DNA of 64,000 nt, from NCBI GenBank assembly GCA_021792615.1, contig JAJYUJ010000012.1:1-64000 (forward strand), written 5' to 3'. Source of the stretch: a bacterium (GTDB lineage: Bacteria > JAMCPX01). This document shows, piece by piece, positions 51,853 to 63,875 of the stretch (position 1 is its first letter; every line of letters begins with the position of its first letter). A program made the position numbers and the translations under genes. Below the pieces are notes generated by a model, which saw nothing but the letters and a program-made list of their open reading frames with translations, was not told where the DNA came from and searched no databases.

Positions 51853-52803
51853 ATGGTAGATAAATTATCCGGCAATAGAATTCTGTTTGTTACGGGGAAG
51901 GGCGGTGTGGGTAAAAGCATACTGTCCGCGGCACTCGGTATAGCGTACCACCGGGCAGGCCACAGGCCGCTGCTCGTAGAATTTTTCCCGGACAAACGGA
52001 TTGAGCACATCGTAAACATAAAAGCGGAACCGTACATGGAGACCGAGATCCAGAAGAATTTCACCTATATCAATATTTCATCCGAGGCAGCCCTTGCGGA
52101 GTACGTCAAGCGTCAGTTGATCCTCGACGTAATTTCGAAATTCGTATTGAATACAAAATTTTACCGTCATTTTTCAAGCACTGCCCCGGGATTGAAAGAG
52201 CTTGTCGCAGTCGGCAAGCTGTACGATCTGGAAAAAAAACGGGACGACGAGGGCAGGTATCTATACGATCCCATTATCGTAGATTCTCCCCAGCTCGGCA
52301 AATTCATTCCATTCGTGAAAACGCCGCAAAGCGTGATGAACATGTTCAGGATTGGACCGGTCAAAAAAGAGGCGGAAAAGGTAAACAATCTGATCCTGTC
52401 GGACAAGTGTTCCGTTATCATAATCAGTACGCCCGAAGACATGGCCATCACAGAGGCACTCGAGGCAAAGGTAGAACTCTCCGGTATGGAACACCCCGCG
52501 ATCAAAACAATTATCATAAACATGGCTGTCTCAAGCAAGATCGATACTACGGATATACGGTACTACGAGAAAAGACTGAATGAAGTTTTGGACGATCGCT
52601 CTCTTTTTCCCGCGACGCTGGATACCGTCCAAAAGTTTATAACCTACGTTAAGATGGAAAAGAGGGCTGTACAAGAACTGAACGATCACATAAACGACGT
52701 CCCGGTATTGACACTGCCGTTGATTCCAGCAGGTGAAGACGAGCTTTCCATAGCCGAGGCACTATCGCCGCATTTAGAACCCCTGATAACCGAGGCACGG
52801 TGA
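51853..52803 (+). CDS. ArsA/Get3-family ATPase, first of a tandem pair
   Basis: A 316-residue P-loop ATPase with deviant Walker A TGKGGVGKS (signature Lys16, catalytic Lys21). At the switch II position it has VDSPQLGKF in place of the usual DTAP. It lacks the Cys pair of Get3 and arsenite-ATPases. ParA/Get3-like; role unknown. No arsenic genes are nearby. It overlaps the second ATPase gene by 4 bases (GTGA).  Upstream, GTACTTTA (51793-51800) and TAAAGTAC (51834-51841) form an inverted repeat. Confidence 0.85.
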   Translation: MVDKLSGNRILFVTGKGGVGKSILSAALGIAYHRAGHRPLLVEFFPDKRIEHIVNIKAEPYMETEIQKNFTYINISSEAALAEYVKRQLILDVISKFVLNTKFYRHFSSTAPGLKELVAVGKLYDLEKKRDDEGRYLYDPIIVDSPQLGKFIPFVKTPQSVMNMFRIGPVKKEAEKVNNLILSDKCSVIIISTPEDMAITEALEAKVELSGMEHPAIKTIIINMAVSSKIDTTDIRYYEKRLNEVLDDRSLFPATLDTVQKFITYVKMEKRAVQELNDHINDVPVLTLPLIPAGEDELSIAEALSPHLEPLITEAR

Positions 52804-53918
52804 AGAACCAACCCGAAGTCATCGTATGCGTGGGCACGGGCGGTGTCGGCAAGACAACGATATCCGCGGCCATCGGCATGGCAGCGGCATTCAGGGGGAA
52901 AAAGACACTCGTTATGACCATAGACCCGGCAAAACGGCTTGCCCAGTCCATGGGTATGCGGGAACTCAAGAACAGCCCTACGCCGGTACCGATGAAAGCG
53001 CTAAACAACTGCGCGCAACCGGTAAAGGGAAGCCTTGACGCCATGATCCTTGAAACAAGGACAACCTTCAACAACCTTATAAAGAAGTATTCATCCTCAC
53101 CGGAGAAAGCCGATGCGATATTGAACAACAGCTACTACCACTATGTTTCGGGCGAGCTTGCCGGCTCGGAAGATTACATGGCAATGGAAAAATTGTACGA
53201 GATAAAAAAAGAGTACGATTATGACCTGATCGTCGTCGATACGCCTCCGGCACGCCATGCAATCAATTTTTTAACGGCACCCAACAGGCTTATTCAGCTG
53301 ATAAGCTCCGGTGTCCTGAAATGGCTTATCCGGCCTTCGACGAGTGTAAGTATGATCGGACTGAACATTCTGAACAGAGCACCCCAAAAGATTGTAAAAC
53401 TATTAAAAAGCTACGTTGGACTGGAAATAGTGGAAGACCTGACGGAATTCTTCAGTGAGTTCAGCGACCTGTATTCCGGTTTCAAATCCAGGGCAAAAGA
53501 AGTAAACACCCTGCTGTCATCGGCAAAGGTTCAATTCTACATGGTTACCGTACCGACACAGGACGCCATAGACGAGGCGATATACTTCTACAGTATCATG
53601 AAGGGTTATGATATAAATTTCGCCGGGTTCATTGTAAACAAAATTCATATCGCCTTCTACGATGATGCGTTGAGGACGAAGATCGCCAGAATAACCAGGG
53701 CACTGGACGCCGGCGACCCTCTGAGAACAACACTGGAACAGACGCTTACTCTCGACAGCATTGCCCTGCGCGACAAGCATTTAATCGCCCATCTCAAAGC
53801 AAAGATTAAATCGCAAAAGATCGATTACTATCTCCCGTCTTTAATTATGGACAGGGAGTTAACGAACCTGTGTTCGCTGGCAGAGCTTGCTCAAACTCTC
53901 GACGGGATCGTTGGATGA
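52800..53918 (+). CDS. ArsA/Get3-family ATPase, second of a tandem pair
   Basis: A 372-residue P-loop ATPase starting with GTG. Walker A is GTGGVGKTT, so Thr13 stands where the signature Lys would be (Lys18 is catalytic). Switch I region TIDPAKRLAQSMG and switch II VVDTPPARHAINFL are of ArsA type. Central residues contain a helical region (about 75-260). With the first ATPase it likely forms a heterodimer. It overlaps murJ by 4 bases (ATGA), linking the pair to the envelope gene. Confidence 0.88.
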   Translation: MKNQPEVIVCVGTGGVGKTTISAAIGMAAAFRGKKTLVMTIDPAKRLAQSMGMRELKNSPTPVPMKALNNCAQPVKGSLDAMILETRTTFNNLIKKYSSSPEKADAILNNSYYHYVSGELAGSEDYMAMEKLYEIKKEYDYDLIVVDTPPARHAINFLTAPNRLIQLISSGVLKWLIRPSTSVSMIGLNILNRAPQKIVKLLKSYVGLEIVEDLTEFFSEFSDLYSGFKSRAKEVNTLLSSAKVQFYMVTVPTQDAIDEAIYFYSIMKGYDINFAGFIVNKIHIAFYDDALRTKIARITRALDAGDPLRTTLEQTLTLDSIALRDKHLIAHLKAKIKSQKIDYYLPSLIMDRELTNLCSLAELAQTLDGIVG

Positions 53919-55486
53919 GTAGCAGGTCAGACATAGCGAGGAGTGCCGGGGTCGTCAGCATCATGACCCTCGCGAGCAGGATACTCGGGCTGATCCGGGA
54001 TATAAGCTTTGCATACTTTTTCGGCGCGGTTACCTCTGCAGACGCATTCTTTGTCGCTTTCAGAATACCCAATCTTTTGCGCAGGCTCGTTGCCGAAGGT
54101 GCCATGAGCAGCGCTTTCATTCCGGTCTTTACGGCATACCATATGAAGTACGGAGACGAAGAGGCAAAAAAGGTTTCGGACATAACCTTCACGTATCTCC
54201 TGATAACGCTGCTGATCCTGTCCGTGCTCGGCGTCATCTTTTCCAAGGAGCTTATTTACCTTTTTGCTCCCGGTTTTGAACTGCATCCCGAAAAATTCAG
54301 ATTAACCGTAACCCTGAACAGGATCATGTTCCCCTTTATCCTGTTCGTAAGCATCGTCGCCCTGTGCATGGGTCTTTTGAACTCGCTCAAGCACTTCTTC
54401 ATCCCCGCGTTATCCCCTATCATACTCAATCTATCCATCATAACGTTCATCCTGATAGCCAACCACGGCCGCCACGCAATACTCATCGTGGCGTCAGGGG
54501 TGCTCGTCGGTGCGGCGCTGGAGCTTGTTCCCCAGATCATCCTTATGCGCAAAAAGGGTTTCTTGTTCTCGCTGAACTTCGATTACCGGCACCCGGCTTT
54601 ACGGGAGTCCCTCTTCCTTTTCCTTCCGATGATGTTCGGCGCTGCCGTATACCAGCTCAATGTTTTTGTGAGCAATGTCCTTGCCTCATTCCTCAAAACA
54701 GGCAGCATATCGTACCTTTACTATGCATCGCGGCTCTTTGAATTCCCTCAGGGCATTTTTGCTGTGTCCATTGCAATCGCCGCACTGCCCGCCATGTCCA
54801 GGGATACGGCAACAGCGGGCGTTTCGAAATTAAAAGACTCTCTCCTGTTCTCCTTAAATCTCCTGAACTTCGTCACGGTACCGGCAACTGTCGGGCTCAT
54901 CATCCTTGCGCGGCCGATCATCGACGTCCTTTTTCACCGGGGATCTTTCAGCCTGTCCGACACCATGGCGGTTTCTTCCGCACTTGTATTTTACGCAGTA
55001 GGCCTGTGGTCTGTCGCGTTTTCGCGCGTCATTACGCAGGCATTCTATGCGCTCAAGGATGCAAAAACACCCGTGATCATAGCATTTTTTACGGTCATCA
55101 TAAACCTGCTCCTCAGTGTCTGGCTGATGAATACGATGGAGTACCGGGGCCTCGCACTGGCAACAAGTATATCCGCTTATTTCAATGCCTTTTACCTGCT
55201 GTATGCTCTGAGAAAGAAGATCGGGAAGATAGGGCTGAAAGCAATCAGCGTATCCTTTGCAAAGGCCTTTACGGCATCCGGGATCATGGGTGTGATCATA
55301 ACCCTTGTGTTTAAGAACATCATGCTCCTCCACAAACACTATTCCGGCTTAAACCTCGCGTTTCTGCTTTTGCTTGCCATCCTGCTCGGTATTGCTTCTT
55401 ACGGCGCTGTTTCCTACCTTCTCAGGACACAGGAATTGAAGGACGGGCTCGCAATCATTAAACGGAAACTTGTTAACCCACACTGA
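53915..55486 (+). CDS. murJ: Lipid II flippase MurJ
   Basis: Flips the peptidoglycan precursor lipid II across the inner membrane. The 523 residues form about 14 hydrophobic helices in the MOP fold, with SRILGLIRDISFAYFFG, ADAFFVAFRIPNLLRRLVAEGAMSSAFIPVF, and the conserved charged residues of the central cavity. I chose the ATG at 53915 (MSSRSDIARSAG), which overlaps the ArsA stop; longer frames to 53870 would overlap that gene further. It ends 3 bases from the convergent exported-protein gene. Confidence 0.96.
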   Translation: MSSRSDIARSAGVVSIMTLASRILGLIRDISFAYFFGAVTSADAFFVAFRIPNLLRRLVAEGAMSSAFIPVFTAYHMKYGDEEAKKVSDITFTYLLITLLILSVLGVIFSKELIYLFAPGFELHPEKFRLTVTLNRIMFPFILFVSIVALCMGLLNSLKHFFIPALSPIILNLSIITFILIANHGRHAILIVASGVLVGAALELVPQIILMRKKGFLFSLNFDYRHPALRESLFLFLPMMFGAAVYQLNVFVSNVLASFLKTGSISYLYYASRLFEFPQGIFAVSIAIAALPAMSRDTATAGVSKLKDSLLFSLNLLNFVTVPATVGLIILARPIIDVLFHRGSFSLSDTMAVSSALVFYAVGLWSVAFSRVITQAFYALKDAKTPVIIAFFTVIINLLLSVWLMNTMEYRGLALATSISAYFNAFYLLYALRKKIGKIGLKAISVSFAKAFTASGIMGVIITLVFKNIMLLHKHYSGLNLAFLLLLAILLGIASYGAVSYLLRTQELKDGLAIIKRKLVNPH

Positions 55487-55489
55487 AAA

Positions 55490-56326
55490 TCAGAACAGCA
55501 TGAACGGCGACACCACCTGCGGCGAAACCGGCAGCCTCTTTACCTCGGCGGGCGTCAGGAGGAGCCTTTTGATATCTGCATCGGTATGAAACAGTACCGC
55601 GTCCTTGAACTCCCATCTCTGAACAAGCGCGTCCCCGTTGTACAGCTCCACCGTACGCGGCAGCGTCATGGTTGTTTGAGTAGCGCTGTCAACTTCGACT
55701 GATACCGGCGTACCGTTATTGTCGTTAGCGTTTTTGATTTTTGCGGTATTGTAGGCCAGCTGTGCACCGGTCAAATAGCTCTTTACCACAGACAGAATCT
55801 GGCTGCTGCCGTATGTCATCCTGTACATAAGGGGAACCGTATCTTCGTTGTCTATAAATAATTGATTGTTGTCATCCCCGATGATATATGCGGCCCTGTC
55901 GTTTGCAAGCCCATAAGCGACCTTTGTTTGATTCAATCCTATTTCGTTGAATATTTTTTGCGGATTATCCGACAAATACAATTCCACCAGAACCGTGAAA
56001 AGCTTGTTCTGTGAAAATAGCGGGAGGGGAGATGACATCCTTACCTTATTCACGAGCGTTGTCTGGTGAAGCCCTTCATTGAGAACAGTGACCCGCGCCC
56101 TGGGAAACTGGTAATCCTGCCTGACATAGCCGTTGGACTTTATTATGACCCTGCACGGTACAGGAGTATTGACGTAATCTTTTCCGAGATTAAAGAACGC
56201 AGTGCCGTTCAGCACGAGCACATCCAGGCCCTTCTGTGCCTTCATCAGTGATGCCATTTTCGATGAAGGGATAATAAAACCGCTCAAGAGCATGACGGCC
56301 AGGAGGCCGAAAAGTACCTTTTTCAT
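55490..56326 (-). CDS. Exported protein of unknown function coupled to galU
   Basis: A 278-residue protein with a signal peptide (MKKVLFGLLAVMLLSGFIIP) and an extracytoplasmic, beta-rich body with NGYVRQDYQFPRARVTVLNEG and ELYNGDALVQRWEFKDAVLF. I do not recognise a family; its layout (repeated beta strands, basic N-terminal part) could suit a LolA/LolB-like fold, but this is weak. It overlaps the end of galU by 4 bases. Confidence 0.7.
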   Translation of the reverse strand: MKKVLFGLLAVMLLSGFIIPSSKMASLMKAQKGLDVLVLNGTAFFNLGKDYVNTPVPCRVIIKSNGYVRQDYQFPRARVTVLNEGLHQTTLVNKVRMSSPLPLFSQNKLFTVLVELYLSDNPQKIFNEIGLNQTKVAYGLANDRAAYIIGDDNNQLFIDNEDTVPLMYRMTYGSSQILSVVKSYLTGAQLAYNTAKIKNANDNNGTPVSVEVDSATQTTMTLPRTVELYNGDALVQRWEFKDAVLFHTDADIKRLLLTPAEVKRLPVSPQVVSPFMLF

Positions 56327-57186
56327 TTGAAGTATCCTTTCATGTAATCCAGCAATCTGTCTTTTATTTCCGTTCTTTTCATTGCAAACGCTATATTCGC
56401 GAGTAAAAAACCGAGCTTGTCCCCGCCGTCATACCGGTCTCCTTCAAACTGATACCCTATCATCCCTTTTTGTTTTAACAGTTCCCTTAACCCGTCGGTA
56501 AGCTGGAGCTCGCCGCCTGCTCCCGAAGGTATGTTTTCCAGTATATCGAAGATCTCGGGTGTGAGTATATACCTTCCTATGATCGCAAGATTGGACGGCG
56601 CTTTATCCGGTGCGGGTTTTTCAACGACATCGTCCAGCATGTAGACCCTGTTGTCCGTTTGCCTGCCCTTGATGATGCCGTAGCGGGAGGTATCTTCCCT
56701 TAAAACCTGCTGCACAGCTATAACAGGCTTTTTGAATTTTTCATACACATCGACCATCTGTAAAAGGCACGGCCTTGGGGAGTCTATGATATCATCCCCG
56801 AGTATAACCGCAAACGGTTCATCGCCGATAAGGTGCTTCGCCTGTAAAACAGCATGACCGAGTCCCAGCGGCTTTTTCTGCCGTATGGACACAATCTTTA
56901 TCATATCCGACAGGCCCTCGATAAGCCCGAGCAGGCCGTTGCTGCCTTTCTTGCGCAGGGTATCTTCAAGCTCGTAGTTTATATCGAAGTGATCTTCTAT
57001 TGCCTCTTTCCCATGGTTTACTATGAGGATTACCAGCTCTATGCCGGACGCCTTTGCTTCTTCTACGATATACTGGATCATGGGTTTGTCCACTATCGGC
57101 AAAAGCTCTTTGGGAACTGCCTTCGTAACCGGTAAAAATCTCGTCCCGTATCCTGCTGCAGGTATTACTGCTTTTTTGATCTTCAC
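56323..57186 (-). CDS. galU: UTP-glucose-1-phosphate uridylyltransferase
   Basis: Makes UDP-glucose for envelope polysaccharide. The 287 residues have AVIPAAGYGTRFLPVTKAVPKELLPI (nucleotide-binding loop), ILGDDIIDSPRP, GIIKGRQTDNRVYMLDDVVEKP and YQFEGDRYDGGDKLGFLLA. Length is typical for bacterial GalU. It is upstream of the exported protein gene and 15 bases downstream of the ttcA-like gene. Confidence 0.96.
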   Translation of the reverse strand: MKIKKAVIPAAGYGTRFLPVTKAVPKELLPIVDKPMIQYIVEEAKASGIELVILIVNHGKEAIEDHFDINYELEDTLRKKGSNGLLGLIEGLSDMIKIVSIRQKKPLGLGHAVLQAKHLIGDEPFAVILGDDIIDSPRPCLLQMVDVYEKFKKPVIAVQQVLREDTSRYGIIKGRQTDNRVYMLDDVVEKPAPDKAPSNLAIIGRYILTPEIFDILENIPSGAGGELQLTDGLRELLKQKGMIGYQFEGDRYDGGDKLGFLLANIAFAMKRTEIKDRLLDYMKGYFK

Positions 57187-57201
57187 GCAATGCCCTACCT
57201 T

Positions 57202-57969
57202 TTATTTATCGTTCAACTTCTCTTCCAGAAAAACTTTATCCAACAGGTAATCCGTCTTTAGGTGTTTTAATGATGCAAATATCGAGTCCTTTATCAGCGG
57301 ATGCCCCTTTTCAAGTTCGGTTATTATCTTCCTTATTTTCTGCCTGTTTGTCAACTCAGGCTTCATGGAAACAGGACATTGCGGATCGATTAGAGGCGCC
57401 TGAAGGTTTGAGGCGTAGTCGCGTGCTGCCCCGGATTTGACATAGATCAGGGGCCGTATCACCGTAATCTTATACTTGTCCGAAAAACTGACGGCCGGCA
57501 TTGCCTTTATCCGGCCGTTGAAAAAGATATTCATGAGCAGGGTCTCAATGAGATCGTCCATGTTGTGCCCGAGCGCGAGCTTGTTGCATCCGAGTTTTGA
57601 CGCCTTGTTGTACAGCAGTCCCCTCCTCAGTCTCGAGCATATCGAGCATAACAGTTTTTCTCCCTTGTTATGCGCAAGCGCAATCCGGAGTATCTGCGTG
57701 TGCTCTATCCGGTAATCGTAGCCCTGCTGGCTGAGGTATGATTCCACAAGATCGCTTTTCATGCCCGGTGCACCGGTATCAATATGGACCGCAACCATGC
57801 TGAATTCGATCGGTGCTTTGTGCCGCAAACGCTCAAGCGTGTCCAGCAACGTATAGCTGTCCTTACCTCCGGATACCGCGACGAGAATACGGTCTCCGTT
57901 CTTGATAAGGTTAAAATCCCCTATGGCTTTCCCAACAAGCCTTGTTATATGGTCCTTATTGTCTTCCAT
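57202..57969 (-). CDS. TtcA-like tRNA 2-thiolation enzyme
   Basis: A PP-loop ATPase with SGGKDSYTLLD and the Cys pairs CSICSRLRRGLLY (CxxC) and DPQCPVSM, as in TtcA-type enzymes that thiolate cytidine 32 of tRNA with an Fe-S cluster. The 255 residues include ALGHNMDDLIETLLMN. Start: I took the ATG at 57969; the open frame continues to a TTG at 58005 without a good ribosome-binding site for either. It is divergent from the MFS gene. Confidence 0.88.
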   Translation of the reverse strand: MEDNKDHITRLVGKAIGDFNLIKNGDRILVAVSGGKDSYTLLDTLERLRHKAPIEFSMVAVHIDTGAPGMKSDLVESYLSQQGYDYRIEHTQILRIALAHNKGEKLLCSICSRLRRGLLYNKASKLGCNKLALGHNMDDLIETLLMNIFFNGRIKAMPAVSFSDKYKITVIRPLIYVKSGAARDYASNLQAPLIDPQCPVSMKPELTNRQKIRKIITELEKGHPLIKDSIFASLKHLKTDYLLDKVFLEEKLNDK

Positions 57970-58052
57970 ACTGAGGGATATACTATCATCCAACCGCCCC
58001 TGCAACTATTGCATTTTTGGGGCTACCTGGCTTAGCCTTAAGACGCAAACGT

Positions 58053-59285
58053 ATGCTGAATACACTCAGAAAAATATTTGCCTCTCTGCGCTATAGAAAT
58101 TTCCGGTTGTTCTGGATTGGCCAGGCCATATCCCTGATAGGGACGTGGATGCAGAGCATAGGGCAGGCATGGCTCATATTAAAACTTACCGACTCCCCTT
58201 TCCTGCTCGGGTTGATAGGCGCTGCTCAATACACGCCCATTCTTGTCTTGTCTGTGTTTGCAGGCAGCATCGTGGACCGGTTCCCCAAGCGGTATCTTAT
58301 CATCCTCACCCAGACCATCATGGCTCTCCTTGCATTCGCACTCTGGGTCCTTACAGCAAAGGGTATTGTCAATTACTGGCACGTCTTCATACTGGCATCC
58401 CTGCTGGGCCTGGCAACGAGCCTTGATGTACCGGCACGGCAGGCGTTCATGATCAACCTGGTCGGCAGGGACACGCTTATGAACGCCATTGCACTGAATT
58501 CAACAACCTTCAACGTAGCACGGCTCATAGGCCCGGCTATCGCTGGCCTGCTTATAGCAAAGGTAGGCATTGCAACGACGTTTCTGTTGAACGGAATAAG
58601 CTTTCTACCGGTCATCGCAGGTCTTATTATGATAGATATAGACGGCTTGCCCGGAAGATCCGGCAAGAAAAATGTCATGGAAGACATAAAGGAAGGTCTC
58701 CTCTATATAAAAAACAACGCGGTTGTTTTCAATGTTCTCATGCTGATGCTGCTGGTGTCGCTCTTCGCAATCAACTTCAATGTAGTCGTACCGGTATACG
58801 CAAAATACGTCTTCCACAGTAACCCGGAAATCTTTGGTTTTCTCATGTCATCACTTGGTGTAGGTTCCATTCTCGGTGCCATACTCGTGGCACTGCGGAG
58901 CGGCCGTAGTCCGAATCTTGTTTTTTTGATACTGGGTGCGGTGATGTTGTCCGGGTTCCAGATGGTCATGGCATTTGTTACCGGACTGTATCCTGCCATG
59001 TTCGTGATGTTTTTAATAGGGTTCGGATCGATTATTTTTACCGCACTTTCAAACACCACCCTGCAGCTCAAAACGCCCGACGAGTTAAAGGGCAGGGTAA
59101 TGAGCGTGTACTCTCTTGTGTTCATGGGCGTTACACCCATCGGCAATCTGTTCATCGGCGGCATTGCCGACGAGATCGGAGTAAGGACGTCCATCTTTAT
59201 CGGCGGATTGCTGGGCTTGGTACCCGCACTGTATTATTTAAGAAAATTTTATGTAAACCTCGTTAGAAAGTCCGGGGGTTTCTGA
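58053..59285 (+). CDS. MFS exporter, EntS/DHA3-like
   Basis: A 410-residue transporter with 10-12 hydrophobic helices. The early signature LRYRNFRLFWIGQAISLIGTWMQSIGQAWL and GSIVDRFPKRYLII (MFS loop 2-3 motif) are as in DHA3/EntS-type exporters. LDVPARQAFMINLVG is also typical. Substrate unknown. The start at 58053 (MLNTLRKIF) gives the usual amphipathic lead; the reading to 58017 is less likely. Confidence 0.9.
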   Translation: MLNTLRKIFASLRYRNFRLFWIGQAISLIGTWMQSIGQAWLILKLTDSPFLLGLIGAAQYTPILVLSVFAGSIVDRFPKRYLIILTQTIMALLAFALWVLTAKGIVNYWHVFILASLLGLATSLDVPARQAFMINLVGRDTLMNAIALNSTTFNVARLIGPAIAGLLIAKVGIATTFLLNGISFLPVIAGLIMIDIDGLPGRSGKKNVMEDIKEGLLYIKNNAVVFNVLMLMLLVSLFAINFNVVVPVYAKYVFHSNPEIFGFLMSSLGVGSILGAILVALRSGRSPNLVFLILGAVMLSGFQMVMAFVTGLYPAMFVMFLIGFGSIIFTALSNTTLQLKTPDELKGRVMSVYSLVFMGVTPIGNLFIGGIADEIGVRTSIFIGGLLGLVPALYYLRKFYVNLVRKSGGF

Positions 59286-59316
59286 CGGTATAAAATAAAT
59301 TTGCCAGGGGGATAAA

Positions 59317-60044
59317 ATGGATATGATACTTATTCACGGACTTTCCGGAACTATGACGGATATGGAGTTTATAGCAGGTACCATAGCAATCGAGGGTCAC
59401 CGGGTTTTCAACGTCTCATTGCCGGGGCACGGAACAAAACCCGAAGCGCTGCTGTCGGTATCCATGCAGGACTGGATCGATACGGTAGAGGAACAGATCC
59501 ATGCCTGCTCCATGGACGTTTTTATCGTAGGCCAGTCCATGGGAGCCCTGCTTGCGCTCTATAGTTCCGTAAAGCATCCGGAAAAGGTAAAAGGGATTGC
59601 GCTGCTGTCACCCGCCATACGGCTCTCCGGCAGGGTTAACAGGCTCTTTATGACCCTGCTTTACCAGTATTCCAGGGTCTTACCCTTTCCCGTTCTGTAT
59701 TACACAAAAGTAAACGGGGCAGACATTGCTGATCCCGCGGCAAAAAAAGGCTACAGTGCTTACAACAAAATTCCACTGAAGGCACTTGCAGAGTTTGAGC
59801 ATTTGCGAAGGCTGGTGCGGGACATGCTCGGTAGTGTTACCGTGCCGGCATTGATGGTGTATTCGACAAACGATCATACCATAGCAGACAATGCTGTAGA
59901 AATAATTGACAGGGAAATAAGGTCTACTATAAAGAAAACAACAGTGCTTACCGGCTCTTTTCATGTTCTATCAGTAGACAGGGATAAGGAAAGGGTCATT
60001 GCTGCGATACTCGGATTTCAAAGATTGATTAAAACGGGGGTTAC

Positions 60045-60048
<4 letters not shown>
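59317..60048 (+). CDS. Alpha/beta-hydrolase, carboxylesterase (Est30-like)
   Basis: The 243 residues have oxyanion loop LIHGLSGT, nucleophile elbow GQSMGA (Ser about 74), acid in YSTNDHTIADNAVEII and His in LTGSFHVLSVDRDKE, in the manner of Est30/YvaK-type monoglyceride or carboxylesterases. GGGG precedes the ATG. It overlaps the UspA gene by 4 bases. Confidence 0.9.
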
Positions 60049-63107
<3,059 letters not shown>

Positions 63108-63109
63108 CG

Positions 63110-63874
63110 GTGAAACCAAAATATATCATCGCAGGCAACTGGAAGCTGAACAAGGGGCCTGCAGAAGCAAAGGCATTTTCCGGAGAGTTATCAAAGCACC
63201 TTGCCAGGACCTCCCTGAAAAATACCGATATTATCATTGCACCGCCGTTCGTTTCTTTGCCGGCCTTAATGGCAAACGGTTTTTCTATCGGTGCCCAGGA
63301 TGTGTACTGGGAAGATAAGGGTGCGTTTACCGGAGAGGTATCCGCTGCCATGCTGAAAGAGCTTCACGTGGAATACTGTATTGTCGGTCATTCGGAACGA
63401 AGGCAGTTTTTCCATGAAACCGACAGAACGGTAAACCTCAAAGTCTCGGCACTTTTAAAAAAGAATATACGCCCTATCATTTGTATCGGCGAACGGCTGG
63501 AGGATCGAAAGGCCGGCATTATGTATAGTGTCGTGCGGTTCCAGCTTGCCGCAGCACTGTTCGATGTCGAGATCCATGATCCCGGGGATCTTGTCGTTGC
63601 GTATGAACCGGTATGGGCGATAGGTACGGGTAATGTCGCTACCCCTCAGCAGGCGGAAGATATGCATGAAGTCATTCGACAGTCGCTCGAAAAACACTTC
63701 GGTATCGATGCCGGCAGCAGGGTTAGGATCCTGTACGGCGGGAGTGTGAACGAGGAGAATATAGAAGGACTCATTGACAAGGAGCAGATCAATGGGGCAT
63801 TGATAGGCGGGGTAAGCCTTGACCTTGATAAATTTTTAAGTATAATTAATCATATAGAGAAAAGGGAGAGATAA
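63110..63874 (+). CDS. tpiA: Triose-phosphate isomerase
   Basis: The 254 residues begin with a GTG start and show GNWKLNKG (Lys, Asn), GHSERRQFFHET (His), YEPVWAIGTGN (catalytic Glu) and ILYGGSVNEEN plus LIGGVSLD (phosphate binding). It lies 2 bases after pgk and 1 base before secG. Confidence 0.97.
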   Translation: MKPKYIIAGNWKLNKGPAEAKAFSGELSKHLARTSLKNTDIIIAPPFVSLPALMANGFSIGAQDVYWEDKGAFTGEVSAAMLKELHVEYCIVGHSERRQFFHETDRTVNLKVSALLKKNIRPIICIGERLEDRKAGIMYSVVRFQLAAALFDVEIHDPGDLVVAYEPVWAIGTGNVATPQQAEDMHEVIRQSLEKHFGIDAGSRVRILYGGSVNEENIEGLIDKEQINGALIGGVSLDLDKFLSIINHIEKRER

Positions 63875-63875
63875 G

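Noticed and set aside
63360-63375. parS-like sequence AGCTTCACGTGGAATA
   Set aside because: It matches the consensus TGTTTCACGTGAAACA at 12 of 16 positions, but it lies within conserved tpiA codons and far from parAB.
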